Of a DNA stretch of 64,000 bases, positions 10,635 through 21,985 are shown piece after piece (position 1 is the stretch's first letter; every line of letters starts with the position of its first letter). The position numbers and the translations under genes are program-made. Origin of the DNA: Hyposmocoma kahamanoa (taxonomy: Eukaryota > Arthropoda > Insecta > Lepidoptera > Cosmopterigidae); assembly GCF_003589595.1 (NCBI RefSeq), contig NW_020654422.1, positions 20,383,488 to 20,447,487 on the forward strand, read 5' to 3'. Below the pieces are notes generated by a model. That model was not told the origin of the DNA. It searched no databases and worked only from the letters and a program-made list of their open reading frames with translations.

Positions 10635-11487
10635 AAATAATTTTCTGCCGCCAAGCAGCAACGTAAGCGCAAATTCAACAAAAAAAAAACACCAAAAAAA
10701 CAAACTTTTACTAAAATTGATGGTGTACATTCCTCTTACAAACATATTCATTATCAATTACATTTTGTGTATATGTATTTTTAGTTATTTATTTTTGTCT
10801 TTGTTTATTTTTAAATAATTACTATTACAATTATATACTTTCACGGTATTAAAAATTCAATAACGTTTTTATTAAAAGTCTAATTTTTTACATTTCATTT
10901 ATATTTTTCTAAACTGCAGTAAATCACAGAAATCCATGCCTTTAAACTCGTCCGGTTTAAGTTCACAAATTCCTTTATTTTTAATGATCTTAATATTTTA
11001 TCTACATTTTAATGTTGCTTACTTCGTGGTTGATTGATATTTAAGAAATTGTTTATTGTCAAAGATGGCATATCTTTTATAAAATTTTTATATTTTATAT
11101 TTTGATTTTTTTTCCATGGGCACATTTGACCGGACATATACGAATTATTTTTACTTATTTTCTGTTACAAATAATTCGATATGTGATATTTACCTTGTGT
11201 TTGATTCCATAATATGTTTGATGAAAAATTTACAAGTTACATTTTTATTCAATGTGAAAATTGCAATAATAACTTTACGTAATGACATTTGAAGATTTTG
11301 TAATCACAAAAAATATAGTTCAAGTGTTTGGGTTTTTCACTATAAGTCAATATTGTCGATAGCGTTATACGAATAAGTGGGGACGTGTGTTATTTCGTTA
11401 TCTACCAAAAAGAACAAAAAAATTACGTAATTCGACTTATGCCATTCTTCCACGGGGAGTGCGATTTAAAAATCTAAATCAAATTCA
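10635..11487. other. Non-coding, very AT-rich stretch
   Basis: No gene or repeat family recognised. Poly-A runs at 10680-10705 may be remains of the neighbouring SINE region. Confidence 0.5.
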
Positions 11488-12092
11488 AAATAATCTTTAT
11501 TTCATAGGTAAGCATTATTACACTTGAAATCGTCACATTGGTTAAACTCTACCGCTCATTCGTAAGGCAGATTCCCCTGAGAAGAATGAGCAAGAAACTC
11601 TAGGGGTTGCTCTTTGTAAATAACATTTGTTCGCATTTTATCATTTATCATTTGTTAACATTTACAATATATTTTTTGTTTTGCTTTCAAACATCAGAGA
11701 TCGAGACTACCTGCATGAGCTCATCGGGTTACTACCACGGATTTTTGTCATCGAAGTACATAGAAGTTGTATAATAACCTTTAGTATAAACCTCGTAAAT
11801 GGCAAATTTTGTATATCAACCGGAATCTTGTTATAGAAGCGTATACATTAAATGAATTTGTCACTTTGTCAAGACGACTATCACGAACAGCTAGTTTATT
11901 TTTATTCCTCGTATTAATGTTATGTCTGTCACTATTTTTCATAAAGAGATTACTATTCCTCTTAACATAAATTACATTTTCATAGATGTACTGTGACGCT
12001 AGTGTAAGAATGTTAATTTCTTTAAACGTATCTCTCAAAGATACTCTGGGGTCCAGATTGTAAATTGCCCTAACCGCACGTTTCTGCAGAAC
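11488..12092 (-). pseudogene. 5'-truncated LINE, reverse-transcriptase C-terminus (Jockey/CR1-like)
   Basis: The minus strand reads LQKRAVRAIYNLDPRVSLRD, then FKEINILTLASQYIYENVIY, KNKLAVRDSRLDKVTNSF, and then decays. The 3' untranslated part follows, with the tail CCTATGAAATAAAGATTATT at 11490-11510. It is the same family as 6183-6776 but clearly diverged. Catalytic domains are missing. Confidence 0.85.
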
Positions 12093-12600
12093 TTATTGTT
12101 GACTATCACGTATGTAGTAATTAGCCCTTAGTTATTCACGTCAGGGTATTAAATTTAACAGCAGGTAAAGGTTTGGGTCAAGTCAACCTTCAGATAAATT
12201 TGCCTTTGTGTACAGCAATCATTTAATCCTTACATCACCAATAGACGTAACTTACGATTTTGACGAAAATTAATGATCCACGTAACAACGTAGATCTTGA
12301 ACTAGTAACTTGAACTGTGTTATCACAAACTCGAATTTTTTTCCGAAATAACGTTGGTTCGAATTTTCATTACACCGAAAACCGAATTATAACGAACGTA
12401 TTATTACGACGTTTATCGCCAAGACACGATTAGGTTCGGTTAGTCAAAATTACTTTCAATATTATGAAAATTCGAGGAAACGTTATTTCTGCAAAATGTC
12501 ATTTCGGACTGCCGATAGGTAACCGTTAACAACTTTTTTCGGTCAATGCAGTAACTTAAATCCATTCTGGCTAAAGAGGAAAAATTTGATTTGTTTTTTT
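12093..12600. other. Non-coding stretch
   Basis: AT-rich, no gene or repeat family recognised. Confidence 0.45.
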
Positions 12601-12667
12601 TATGACATAAGGTGACGGAATGAACAAGTCGTGTGTCCGATGGTAAGTGACACGCCAACTCATAATG
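12601..12667 (+). repeat. Family A repeat, left part of an interrupted copy
   Basis: Starts TATGACATAAGGTGACGG and has GAACAAGTCGTGTG and GGTAAGTGACACGCC. It stops at CTCATAATG, the point in the family A consensus just before the CAGTTGCAGTGCC motif. The missing continuation appears at about 12941. Confidence 0.8.
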
Positions 12668-12932
12668 TAGTAGCAGTAGAGCTCTCAGTGAAAGAGGTCG
12701 TCCAAGGTAGTATTGCCACCTTACATATTTCTGCCGCCAATCAGTAATGTGAGTATTAACGTTTATTACGTTAATTCAAGTTTTGAGGGGTACAGGTACT
12801 GGTGAAATTACAGGCACATGGGACTTGTCAACTTATGTCTCAGAGTGACGGGCGCAGAGGAAGTGCCTTCCGATCTTTGCGGTTTAAAGGTTTGGACAAG
12901 CGTGTTGTTCGTCCCGTCACTTGGTGTTATAA
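12668..12932 (-). repeat. Family A repeat inserted into another family A copy
   Basis: On the minus strand it runs from TTATAACACCAAGTGACGGG (at 12932) to GAGCTCTACTGCTACTA (at 12668). Landmarks include the reverse of ACAAGTCCCATGTGCCTG and CTGCCGCCAATCAGTAATG. The hairpin region is altered by an insertion of a TTATTACGTTAATT-type sequence. It sits between two halves of a plus-strand copy and is therefore the younger insertion. Confidence 0.85.
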
Positions 12933-13115
12933 ACAAAAGCAGTTGCAGTGCCACTCATAGAGTTATATCGCAAAGATATGAAGGAGCAGTGCCGCTGCAT
13001 CCGTCCCCTGGCTTCACCAGCACCCTTAACCTTCAAAGCCGGGACGCAGTAATGGTTGTAAATATAGTTGCTGTCTTCCCTGTAGCTTCTCTGTCTCAAG
13101 TACCTCTGCTGCAAT
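12933..13115 (+). repeat. Family A repeat, right part of an interrupted copy
   Basis: Resumes with GCAGTTGCAGTGCCACTC, where the left part at 12601-12667 broke off, and continues through TTCACCAGCACCCTTAACC to TCTTCCCTGTAGCTTCTCTG. The middle ACAAGTCCCATG part is deleted. Confidence 0.8.
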
Positions 13116-13169
13116 TACTAAAAATAAAACTTGCTAATAGTTATAATTATTATTACAAAGATCGAACAA

Positions 13170-13305
13170 TAAGAAAAAAAATCTTCGATTCGGTTAGATT
13201 CGAACCACCACAACAAACTCATAGAAAAATTCGTAAAATCCGCTAGTCCGTTCCGTGGCTTACTGGAAGACGTTGGTTCGAATCAAGAAGTTTTTTTTTC
13301 TGTAT
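13170..13305. mobile_element. SINE family C, two heads in inverted arrangement
   Basis: Left side: TTCGATTCGGTTAGATTCGA, the B-box end as seen on the plus strand of a minus copy. Right side: CTAGTCCGTTCCGTGGCTTA, then GACGTTGGTTCGAATC, the B-box end of an opposite-strand copy. AGAAAAATTCGTAAAATCCGC between them matches the copy at 24868. This looks like one copy joined head-to-head with, or inserted into, a second. Confidence 0.55.
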
Positions 13306-14017
13306 GACAAATCAGTGGAGTAATTTTTCAAAAATAATTGAATACCATGGTGGTCAAACATTGAGACATTCAGTAAAACTTAAACATGAGAATAAATAGT
13401 ATTGGAACTATAGACAGAATAAAGAGTTAAAGGAAAGAGAGAAAGCATTTTTATAGAAGTATATATAGAATATTAAACCTTCATTCTCTCTTCTTCTACA
13501 TTGTAATATATATTTCTATGCTCTGTGGTAGTGTGGAGTGGGTTAACTAAACGCTATTTATAACTTCTAATTGCTTCTCATAAAGCAAAATTTTAGTGAA
13601 AATCGTTTACTTGTATTACTTTCATTGTGTGCGAAGTATTAAGCTTATGATTGAGTTTACGACTCAGTAAATTATCTTCCAAGTTACTCGAGACTTGATT
13701 GGTACATTCACTTCCATTCTCATTCACTCATTCATTCAGTTCTTATTAGAGTTGAATTTCAAATTCAATGTGTCCGAAAGAAAAACCGAATTTCGGATTT
13801 TAAATAAAGCTTTACAAGCAATTACTCTCATGAACTTTTGACACATAAGTACGGTGCTTTTCCAGTTATAGGACACTAAATCCCAATTATAGAATAAATG
13901 TCATTTTATACATAAAATGTTCATTGTTTATATGGAATATATGGTTTCGTAATCAGGAACAAACTGGCTTTTACATCGTCGGTATTTGTAAGCACGTAAC
14001 AATCAGAGTATTTTTTT
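13306..14017. other. Non-coding stretch
   Basis: AT-rich, no gene or repeat family recognised. Confidence 0.45.
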
Positions 14018-14170
14018 TGTAATATCAGGCGATGGGAGGAACAAGTCCTGCAGCTGTTGGTAAGTGACATGTCTATCCATAACAGTCACAGTGCCACTCA
14101 GAGCTTTAAACCGCAAAGCAGCACTGCCACACACACACATGTGACTGTAATTTCAATGAAAACCGAAACT
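14018..14170 (+). repeat. Family A repeat, internally deleted
   Basis: GATGGGAGGAACAAGTCCTG, GGTAAGTGACATGTC and GTGCCACTCAGAGCTTTAAA are clear. The middle then collapses to a short (CA)n run (14126-14138), and it continues to TGTGACTGTAATTTCA and ends. The 3' half is absent. Confidence 0.75.
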
Positions 14171-14993
14171 TTACGATATTGGTTTTAACATCTTTAAAAT
14201 CGAAAAACACCGTTGTCTGCTGCTGTGTTGACACTAAACAAAAATCTCAACATTCCGAAAAAAAAAAATTGATAATGCGAGATTTTTGTTAGTGACAGAA
14301 TTGGTTTCAAGGTATTTTGCCAATAATAGCGTTAGTTGATACTTTGTTTTGGCATCATCAGCGGCATGACTAAAACCGAATGAGTAAACAAGCCTGTTTA
14401 GTACAACTCCATTTCAGACTTCTGTTTTGTACGTCACAATCAAAAGGGAATTTTGCGAGTTTGTGAATTTTGATTACTGACAAACATTGTTCGAAATTTT
14501 TGTTTGAATGAGAAAGTTATAAATTGTGACGTTTATTCTACGTAATTATCGAGTCTTAATTCTGAGTATTTTAATCAAAATTTGAATGTCTATATTAGTA
14601 CAAGTTTGTTATCTTAAAAATTAAGTTATTTGCATAAGATAATGATGTCTTGACGTGTTTAATTACGTTACTTAGTTAAAGTTATGTTCACTTAGCACGC
14701 AGATCATTACTTTTGTGTGGAGTAAAGTACATAGAGAGTGTATTGGTATAAGTAAAGCGAAGCTAGGTACCTATGTTACCTGTTAGAGAAGCAAGATGCG
14801 AAACTAACGTTTTTTACCTGAAACAAAAGAGAATTCTCTCATTAGTATACATTTCAATTAAGTACTATCTGTATAGGTGTTTCCAAAGGCGTAAGTCTTT
14901 TTACATAAAGAGACGACCTGGTTATCGGTGATAAAAATGTGTACATTGATATAAAACAAACATAATAGATATACAGGGTTATTTAGAAAACAC
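14171..14993. other. Non-coding stretch
   Basis: AT-rich, no gene or repeat family recognised. An 8-bp sequence GAAAACAC at its right edge is the left target duplication of the next element. Confidence 0.5.
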
Positions 14994-15279
14994 CATTGAC
15001 TTACAAATAAATGGACGACGGGTCTAATACAAAAACCACGAAAAAAATGTCCCAAGTCAACCTATTTAAACGTAGTGACATGTAAAGGAATATGAAAAAG
15101 CTAAAACGTTGAATTTAAATTGTAATGTCATCGCAGTACTGTCTAATTTTGCTTGCTTCGCTGTCAGTCGAACAAACGAAGACTAAAGCGTGAATGACGC
15201 TCTGTATACGATTTTAACGCCCTATAAGTTCGGACACTGTTTAGCGCGGACCCGACGTCCATATAATTGCAAGTCAATG
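14994..15279. mobile_element. MITE with TIRs and perfect 8-bp target duplication (copy 1)
   Basis: Begins CATTGACTTACAAATAAATG and ends with its near reverse complement (CATATAATTGCAAGTCAATG). Just inside lie GACGACGGGTC and GACCCGACGTC. GAAAACAC flanks it perfectly on both sides (14986-14993 and 15280-15287). An 8-bp duplication with short TIRs fits the hAT or P superfamilies (family knowledge). It has no open frame, so it is non-autonomous. The second copy, at 30501-30717, is in the opposite orientation and about 70 bp shorter. Confidence 0.92.
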
Positions 15280-15287
15280 GAAAACAC

Positions 15288-15650
15288 TTATAAAATCACA
15301 TGACAATATTACTTTTAACGTCTTTTGATAATACATCAGATTTTACTTTCGTGCAAAAACACGAATATTTAAACAGATCGCTCTAAATAGTGATAACTGT
15401 GCAATAGCAAAAGAAAGCACGCGGAAGGCGTTGCTAAACAACTTACTACCACATTACAGATGCAAAAAGTGTTAGATAGTACAAGACAACCTCAAAAGTT
15501 TATTTTTGGTAATGAATGGTGGCAAAAGCTGACCCAATAATTATAAAATCTACGTAGTGCCGTTCATGAATGAACTTTGGTAGTAAAATTTTACGTTATC
15601 TATATATTTTTAGCAGTCGGGAATAAAGAAATGGTAACACAATGTATTTT
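15288..15650. other. Non-coding stretch
   Basis: AT-rich, no gene or repeat family recognised. Confidence 0.5.
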
Positions 15651-16058
15651 TAACCGACTTCAAAAAAGGAGGAAGTTCTCAATTGGACTGTATGTTCTTT
15701 TTTTGTACGTATGTTACGCGATAACTCCGGTATTTGTGAACCGATTTTCATGATTCTTTTTTGTTGGAAAGGGGGTACATCCATTTCATTTTGAAGACAA
15801 TCATCCTCCTTTAAGGGTGGCTGTTCACGCATGAAGATTCATTTTTATAAATAGCGCCTAATTTTAATTTAGGAGCAATTATTTTAATGGTTGATTCTGC
15901 TGTTTCTCCAATTGAAGGCGTTTTTCTCTCAATATACTTTGAGTAGTGAGAACCGATTATTATTATCTCCAGTGTCAAGTCCTGTATAGTGGCGAATTAG
16001 GGGATATTTCAATAAAACTTAGCAAATAGACTTTACTTTTGAGGTCGGTTTTTTTAGT
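15651..16058 (+). mobile_element. Family D repeat, apparently complete
   Basis: Starts ACCGACTTCAAAAAAGGAGG and has GTATGTTACGCGATAACTCC, then GTGAACCGATTTTCATGATT. It ends ACTTTTGAGGTCGGTTTTTT, the inverse of its start, giving short TIRs. It has no open frame. I recall the first phrase as very common in lepidopteran genomes. Broken copies lie at 24811, 25215-25541 and 42281-42923. Confidence 0.75.
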
Positions 16059-17152
16059 ACTATGTACTGAGATTATAGAATAAATGCAAGCACTAAACGC
16101 AATTGATTCAGTTCGTCCATAGATTAGGTAACGTTCTCGTACGTACGTCTCATATTAAGCATGATTGATTATTTATCTAATTAAAGTATTGGTTATTTTA
16201 TAGTACCAATACACATAAAACATTATAGCTAATAAAATACCTAATCAAAAAATCAATTAAACGGTAATGACACAAAGTAAAAAATAAAACACAATATGAC
16301 AAAAATGTTTAGACAATATTTAAATGAGATAAGAAAATTAGCAAACGAACGTTTTGACTGGAGACCTCTTGCCAATATCATTCGCTCTGGGCCTTTTGGA
16401 GGGAAAAGTGTCGTTTTTATTTTGACTTTCAATTATTTTGTGAAATCTAGTTTAAAGTGGAATAGGATAGTGCTACTGTACCTTAATCGAAGATTAAAAC
16501 GCGAAATTATACGAATCTCGAACTAAAATACCCGTATCGGCCCGTTCTAAGGAATCCCGAGTCAATCCAAGCACGCCGCCTCAAATTGCCTATCCTCTTT
16601 GTGGCGGCCATATTTACAGAAACATAATTAAACGAAGAAATGGTTCAAAGGACTTGTATCCAAGCCAAAATTATTAATAAAAAAAAATCTTGCCAACATC
16701 AATGTCCACAGACCACATAAATTCTAGTAAATATCACACTGAAATTGAGAACATTGTGACCATTTATGGCAGATTTTTGCCATTTGGGCAGATTAAATTT
16801 CTATTAATTTTCATTGTTGCAGAACATGTTAACGTTTTTATTAAATGTGGCAGAATTTGGCAGATTTGGGAATATTCAACAAGTTTATTAGTATTTTTGA
16901 GAACAAATTGAAAACTTGTTGTTTTCTACTACTACAAACAAACATCTAAAGCGAAACACAGGATAATGTTATAAACATAAACTATATCAACTTTTCAACC
17001 CCAGTTTCTACAGGCTGTACTCAATTAGCTTTTTGATGCTATGATAAGGAATTACAAGTATTGATATGCTCGTCGTGAAAAACACTAGGTCACAAATTAC
17101 ACGGGTGTCGCCATCTTTATTTATTATGTTTCGTAAAAAGTAATGGAACTAA
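16059..17152. other. Non-coding stretch
   Basis: AT-rich. Open frames of 76 codons (16296-16526) and 73 codons (16690-16911) show no domain. No repeat family assigned. Confidence 0.5.
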
Positions 17153-17212
17153 AGTCGTTGCTGAGGCGAAGGAGGTTTGTCAGGAGCGTAGCAAATGGAG
17201 ACTATCGCGAAA
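17153..17212 (+). pseudogene. LINE protein C-terminal scrap (RTE-like)
   Basis: Reads VAEAKEVCQERSKWR. The same VKEVCQE-type end occurs at 38520-38560 and 56270-56330. About 60 bp survive, with no upstream domain. Confidence 0.5.
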
Positions 17213-17790
17213 ATTTTATTATATTTAAAATTGCCTCATCTCTTGTTTTCTAAATGCATCAAGCTTTAAAAAGCTTCTTTGACTTCGTAAAGGAAATTTA
17301 GAATTTCAAATATTCTCAGACAGGCAATAAATATTATTTCTGAAAACTATCTTTAAGGCGTTTCTATACACACGCTCGTCGCCTGATCGAATGTAAACAC
17401 GACATCGTGCTGCGCCTTAGAAAAACAGGGACAATAGTGCATCGGAATATCGATGTCGGCTTTCGGTCATAAAACCGAATTATCAGCCAAAAATATAAGA
17501 TTTTGACAAATTTGTTTCGGCTTGTTTGACCGCCCAAATGTAACAAAGATTCTTATAGGGCTTAGAACATATCGCAGTGTCAATCGCGATGGAATTGAAA
17601 AATTATTAAAAAAATAAATGCTTTTTTACATCACATACAATTATGTCATATTTATCATCAGCGAAATAGTTTGTAAACATCTTTAAAATTAATCAGTTTC
17701 CGAATTTCCTCACTTTATTGCTTAGGATAAGTACAACTTAGATTCGTACTTAACCTGTTTCATTGCCTTTACAGAAATCATTTTTTTAAA
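17213..17790. other. Non-coding stretch
   Basis: Positions 17360-17520 are GC-richer and may be a decayed repeat or conserved element. No gene recognised. Confidence 0.45.
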
Positions 17791-17990
17791 TGTCATCAAG
17801 TGACGGTACGAACAAGTCGTGCGCCTGATGGCTCACGCCTGTCCATAACAGTTGCAGTGCCAATCAGAGCTTTAAACCGCAAAGATCTGAGGGCACTTAG
17901 ACATAAGTTGACAAGTCCCATGTGCCTGTAATTTCACCAGCACCCTTACCCTTCAAAACCGGAACACAGTAATCTTAACAGTACTGTGTT
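17791..17990 (+). repeat. Family A repeat, 3'-truncated
   Basis: CATCAAGTGACGGTACGAAC, then the stem-loop (GTGCCAATCAGAGCTTT with AAAGATCTGAGGGCAC), ACAAGTCCCATGTGCCTG and CTTCAAAACCGGAACACAG. It stops inside the small hairpin region. The GCGCCCGTCACC part between stem-loop and AAGTCCC is deleted. Confidence 0.85.
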
Positions 17991-18093
17991 CGTATTATAA
18001 CCACAGTGTAACATTATAATAATATATAATCTGTGACCATAGTAACCTATAAAACTGGTAAAACCCTTGCCCTGGGGTTTAGAAATATTTTTT

Positions 18094-18236
18094 TGTCGGA
18101 TGATTAATTCGTGTGTCTGACGGTAAGCGACACGACCATTACTATAACAGTTGTAGTGCCACTCAGACTTTGCACTCGACCCGCTCAGACACAAAATTGA
18201 AAAGTCCCATGTGCCTGTAGTTCAACCAGCACTCCC
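18094..18236 (+). repeat. Family A repeat, truncated and diverged
   Basis: GACGGTAAGCGACACGACC, then GTTGTAGTGCCACTCAGA, then AAGTCCCATGTGCCTGTAG. The right arm of the stem-loop and the 3' third are missing. Only about 100 bp separate it from the previous copy, in the same orientation. Confidence 0.75.
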
Positions 18237-18823
18237 TAAATGACGAAATCTTTCACAATGAGAACCACAGTTCCAAATAAGTTTTTATTGTAATTTAATA
18301 AAAATGCTGTGTAATATTAGTTAGTAGCAGTGTCCGAAATAACAAAGCCGATTTCACCTGACACATCTCTAAAACGCTAAGAGGTTGGACGGTGCACTTT
18401 TAACGATGAAAAACCAAACACGTCCATCGACGAGCTTTTAAAATACCAACTTAAAATTGCAGTTGAGTGTGACGTTGGCGTTACACAGCCACATCGATGA
18501 TATTATAACTGAGTCCAGTTTTAAGGTATTTAAAACTGGTTAATAATAGTGGTATATACTTCTTTTTACATTTATATCATTTAATATTGCAATGGAGAAT
18601 TGCGCTCTAGTTGGTGTAGCATAATTAGTAACACAATATCGCTGCATCTTTAGATAGATATACTTACTCAAACCAATATATTTTATTCTTCCTTCCTTTG
18701 TCTGTTGTTCTTCTTAATGAATATAAGGTTGCAAATTTTACTGCAGTGGTTAATTTGCTAGACAAAAGAGGCGATTAGTATAATTTTCTTATTTTATTCC
18801 TATTTATTGTTGCCTAACTACAA
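18237..18823. other. Non-coding stretch
   Basis: AT-rich with some GC-richer sequence at 18340-18500. No gene or repeat family recognised. Confidence 0.45.
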
Positions 18824-19053
18824 AAGTGACGGGACAAACAAGTCGTGCTTCTCAGAGCTTTAAATTACAAAGATCTCAGGGGCATTGCCACTGCGCGCGT
18901 CACCCTGATACATAAGTTGACAAGTCCCATGTGCCTGTAATATCACCAGCACCCTTACCCTTCTACTTTCAAATTACTGCTTGGCGGCAGAAATAGGTAA
19001 GGTGGCAGTAGTTTCTGGATGAACTCTTTCACAAGGAGCTCCACTGCTACTTG
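18824..19053 (+). repeat. Family A repeat, internal deletion in the 5' part
   Basis: AAGTGACGGGACAAACAAG runs directly into TTCTCAGAGCTTTAAAT, losing about 50 bp. It then has ACAAGTCCCATGTGCCTG and GGCGGCAGAAATAGGTAAGG, then GGATGAACTCTTTCACAAGG, and ends CCACTGCTACT. The 3' end is well preserved. Confidence 0.88.
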
Positions 19054-19655
19054 AACTGCTACTGTGGTAGTCTAGATGAAGAACGGTTGCTTTTCAAGGG
19101 AGACGGCTCGGATCCTGGTGGCGGCAGATATTCTATGACTTAAATTTCTAAGTTACATCCCAGATCTTTATTATTACGATCCCAGGAAAATGCGTGAAAT
19201 CTCAAATTGCACAGGGTCAGCGAGACCCAAGCCCAGCAGTGGGACTTGTAATGGGTTGACAGTTACGGTGGAATAAGAACGATGATGATTGTATCGGAAT
19301 TGTGCACAGGATTTCTAACCCGAATCTAGAAATAAACCAATGACGATAACTCATCAACAATTCAGCTCACTCTATTTCGGTTTACGGTTTTAAGACGTTT
19401 GTGGTTAATTATGAAACTGGCTTGAAATGTCGAGAGAAGCATAAATAGCCGTACCGTATTTTGGTCATATAAGGTGTACGCTTAAAGCCTGCCATAGACG
19501 ATAAGGATACTATGATAGGCATGCTATTTTAGACATAAACGCTTTCCATACAATTCGCAATCGGCATCTTTAGGTGAAACTTAAGTTAAATTGTTTTTGC
19601 CTTGAATGGGCTTTTATCGAATGTTATGGTGAGCCATGTTGCGAAACATATCACC
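19054..19655. other. Non-coding stretch with a LINE-tail scrap
   Basis: Near 19225-19275 the phrase CCCAGCAGTGGGACTTG and a following GATGATGATTG resemble the end of RTE-type LINEs. Otherwise AT-rich and unrecognised. Confidence 0.4.
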
Positions 19656-20056
19656 CTTAGGGTTCCCATCATGTCGTAAACGTTTTATTTATTGTTGGAC
19701 AAATGTCGCGTCTAGCCTGTTCCCATATCACGACTATCTGTTGTGACTGTGTCGTGAACGTTTATTTTATCGTTGAACGACTTTCGTGTTATCTGTTTCC
19801 ACTACATCGTGACGACAATTTATCGGTTCACGGCAGCCGTCTTGTCGTTTGCACGACAGAATCGTTTGAAGCTGCGATTATCTATCATCTCATTTTTATC
19901 GTGACGTTTTATTTATCGTCAAACGACTGTCGTTCTAGCTCTCACTGTCACGACAGTCTGACGTCGTGGTGTTTATAATGTTTAAATGTATAAGCCACGA
20001 CACTTTAAATTGCACGACTATCTGTCGTCACGACATAGTGGGAACGCGCCATTAAA
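19656..20056. repeat. CpG-rich degenerate tandem repeat with inverted ends
   Basis: About four imperfect units repeat the theme GTTCCCA, then ATCGTGAACGTTTTATTTAT, then CGTTGAACGACTGTCGT. The clearest units begin near 19669, 19721, 19795 and 19882. The left end (GGGTTCCCATCATGTCGT) and right end (ACGACATAGTGGGAACGC) are inverted relative to each other. TCGT/ACGA words are highly enriched. A 91-codon open frame across it is probably incidental. Confidence 0.7.
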
Positions 20057-20234
20057 GTAAAAGATTGCAGTATTTGATAAATAGGAAGCCGGAATCTTGA
20101 ATAAGATGAAAAAAATACATCAATAGTTACCGCCTTATACAATTAACACTGCATCAAACTTTGGATCATTGATATCGTTAGCTTGAAGTATCGTGGACAG
20201 TACTATTTGCTTTTTTGTATAACACGTCCCAGTT

Positions 20235-21280
20235 TTTTAAATTTATTACAATAGATCCGGAGTTAGTCAGGGGAGTAATCTAGGACCTTTGGAGTTTATT
20301 ATTATGATAAACGACCTACCAGAAGTTGTAAAAGAGGCCAACTGTTTACTTTTCGCTGACGACCTGAAGCTATTCATGGCTATTCGAGATAAGTCAGACA
20401 CGGAGCGGTTTCAAAGGGACATAAACAGAGTAGTTGATTGGAGCCAATGAAAGAAGCTATCGTACAATACAACTAAATGTACGTTGATAACATATGGCCG
20501 AAAAAAAGCCCCCATTCATTATGGCTATGAGGTCGATAGTACATCGCTTAAAAGGCTAACGATAATTCGTGACCTGGGAGTAGATATAGACGCTGAATTA
20601 ACTTTTCGTAATCATATTGTAAATGTTTGCAAGAAAACTTACAGGAAACCTCCTGTAATCTCCTACGCAGAGCGGAGAATTTAAACAACGCCAAAGCTGT
20701 ATGCGCCCTCTACAATGTTCTGGTAAGAAGCACGTTGGAGGGCAACGCGATCATCTGGGCAGCGCAGAAAGCCAAGTATAAAGCTATGCTGGAGAAAATT
20801 CAAAATATATTTACCAGATACAGATATGCAGTTTACCCCTATTACCCTTTAATGTACCCAACGTTGTTCGTCCTAGGTATGGCGGGGTACAATAAACTGG
20901 AAGTAAGGCGTGACCTGGCGCTATTTTTGAAGTGCTACGGGGCAAAAAGTACAATCTGGTGGTTTGGAGCAAGTAAAATTGTAGATACGCTCCTGACAAG
21001 TACACGGGGCGGAGGCGGCCGCCGCCATTGCTAGCGATACCGCGCGCGCGGACTCAGCTGCTGGCCCGAACGTCATTCACGCGTGCCCTCCCTACTCTCA
21101 ATCGAGTAGCTGATACAATTTATTTATTTCATTGCACCTTGAGTGAATTCAATTCAAAAAGGTTGCCTTACATATAATATGTTATGATTCTTAAATTATT
21201 GTATTTATGTGCCTGCTCTAACGAATTAGGTTTTGCCTGTAATGTGAGTCAAGTTGTTATGTATAAATAAATAAATGTTT
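20235..21280 (+). pseudogene. Non-LTR retrotransposon, reverse-transcriptase relic (Jockey/CR1-like)
   Basis: Begins inside the reverse-transcriptase palm: GVSQGSNLGPLEFIIMIND, then the catalytic motif LLFADDLKLF near 20350. An in-frame stop follows WSQ at about 20450. The reading continues with KKLSYNTTKCTLITYGRK and LTIIRDLGVDIDAELTF, then frameshifts near 20640-20680 to VCALYNVLVRSTLEGNAIIW and YNKLEVRRDLALFLKCYG. This order (palm, thumb, downstream domain) is standard for Jockey/CR1-type LINEs. A 3' untranslated part follows, ending in a (TAAA)n tail near 21270. It is non-functional: truncated at the N-terminus, with a stop and a frameshift. Confidence 0.88.
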
Positions 21281-21682
21281 TTTATTAACAACAATAACTT
21301 CTTCGTCGGCGACATGCCGTACCCTTGAACGAAGTCACAATTAATACTCAATGTTTCTTAACCGTTTGAGCTAACTTTGTAACGTTGTACAACAGCTTAA
21401 CGTTTGTTTACTTACCGACGCGATGTAAGCAAAACGCAACTTTATGGGCCATTAAATTTGCTTTTATGACTTAATTTCGCTCACACGTCTTATGTAATAT
21501 TATATTTTATGATATTGTACTTGACACGTTGTGTTAGGCAGTAAAATTTGTAGTTTCAGGTTCGATGGGTGATAATAAGTATTAGATTTCGAGGCTAAAG
21601 ACTTTATTCTTCATTACTCCTGTCTGCGGATATTGTGGAGTATATACGTGTGAATATAAGAGTGAATTCGCATTATTGGTGC
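21281..21682. other. Non-coding stretch
   Basis: AT-rich, no gene or repeat family recognised. Confidence 0.45.
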
Positions 21683-21985
21683 GTCAGCGAGGCATGGAGG
21701 GCAGGATCTTGGAAGTAAGTAAGCCTGTCAGACCGCGTGCGAAACAGTATACTGCGCTCCAAAACACAAATCGTTGACGTTGGCCATAAAGCCGCGAGCT
21801 TAAAATGGAACTGGGCCGGACACGTCTGCCGCAGGCCAAACGAGCTGCGGGCAAAGACCACCACGAAGTGGACCCCACTAAACCCAGAATGCGTATATGT
21901 TGTCTCGGCCTGTAGCGGTGTTAACTCGCAAAGAGTGGAAAAAGGGAAGGAGGTCTTTGCCCTGCAGTGGGACAGTAATGGCTGA
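21683..21985 (+). pseudogene. RTE-type LINE relic, C-terminal domain
   Basis: Translates, with a frame change near 21735, to LSDRVRNSILRSKTQIVDVG, then HKAASLKWNWAGHVCRRPNE. After a gap comes NSQRVEKGKEVFALQWDSNG. The order (RIRN...LRSKT...DV...KWxWAGHVxR, then the QW end) is that of RTE-clade LINE C-termini (family knowledge). It is truncated and frameshifted. Other RTE relics lie at 7800, 26905 and 44826. Confidence 0.8.

Noticed and set aside
12818..13246. Longest open frame in the window (142 codons, plus strand)
   Set aside because: It runs through two family A copies and part of a SINE. Its reading depends on the inverted insertion junctions and has no domain.
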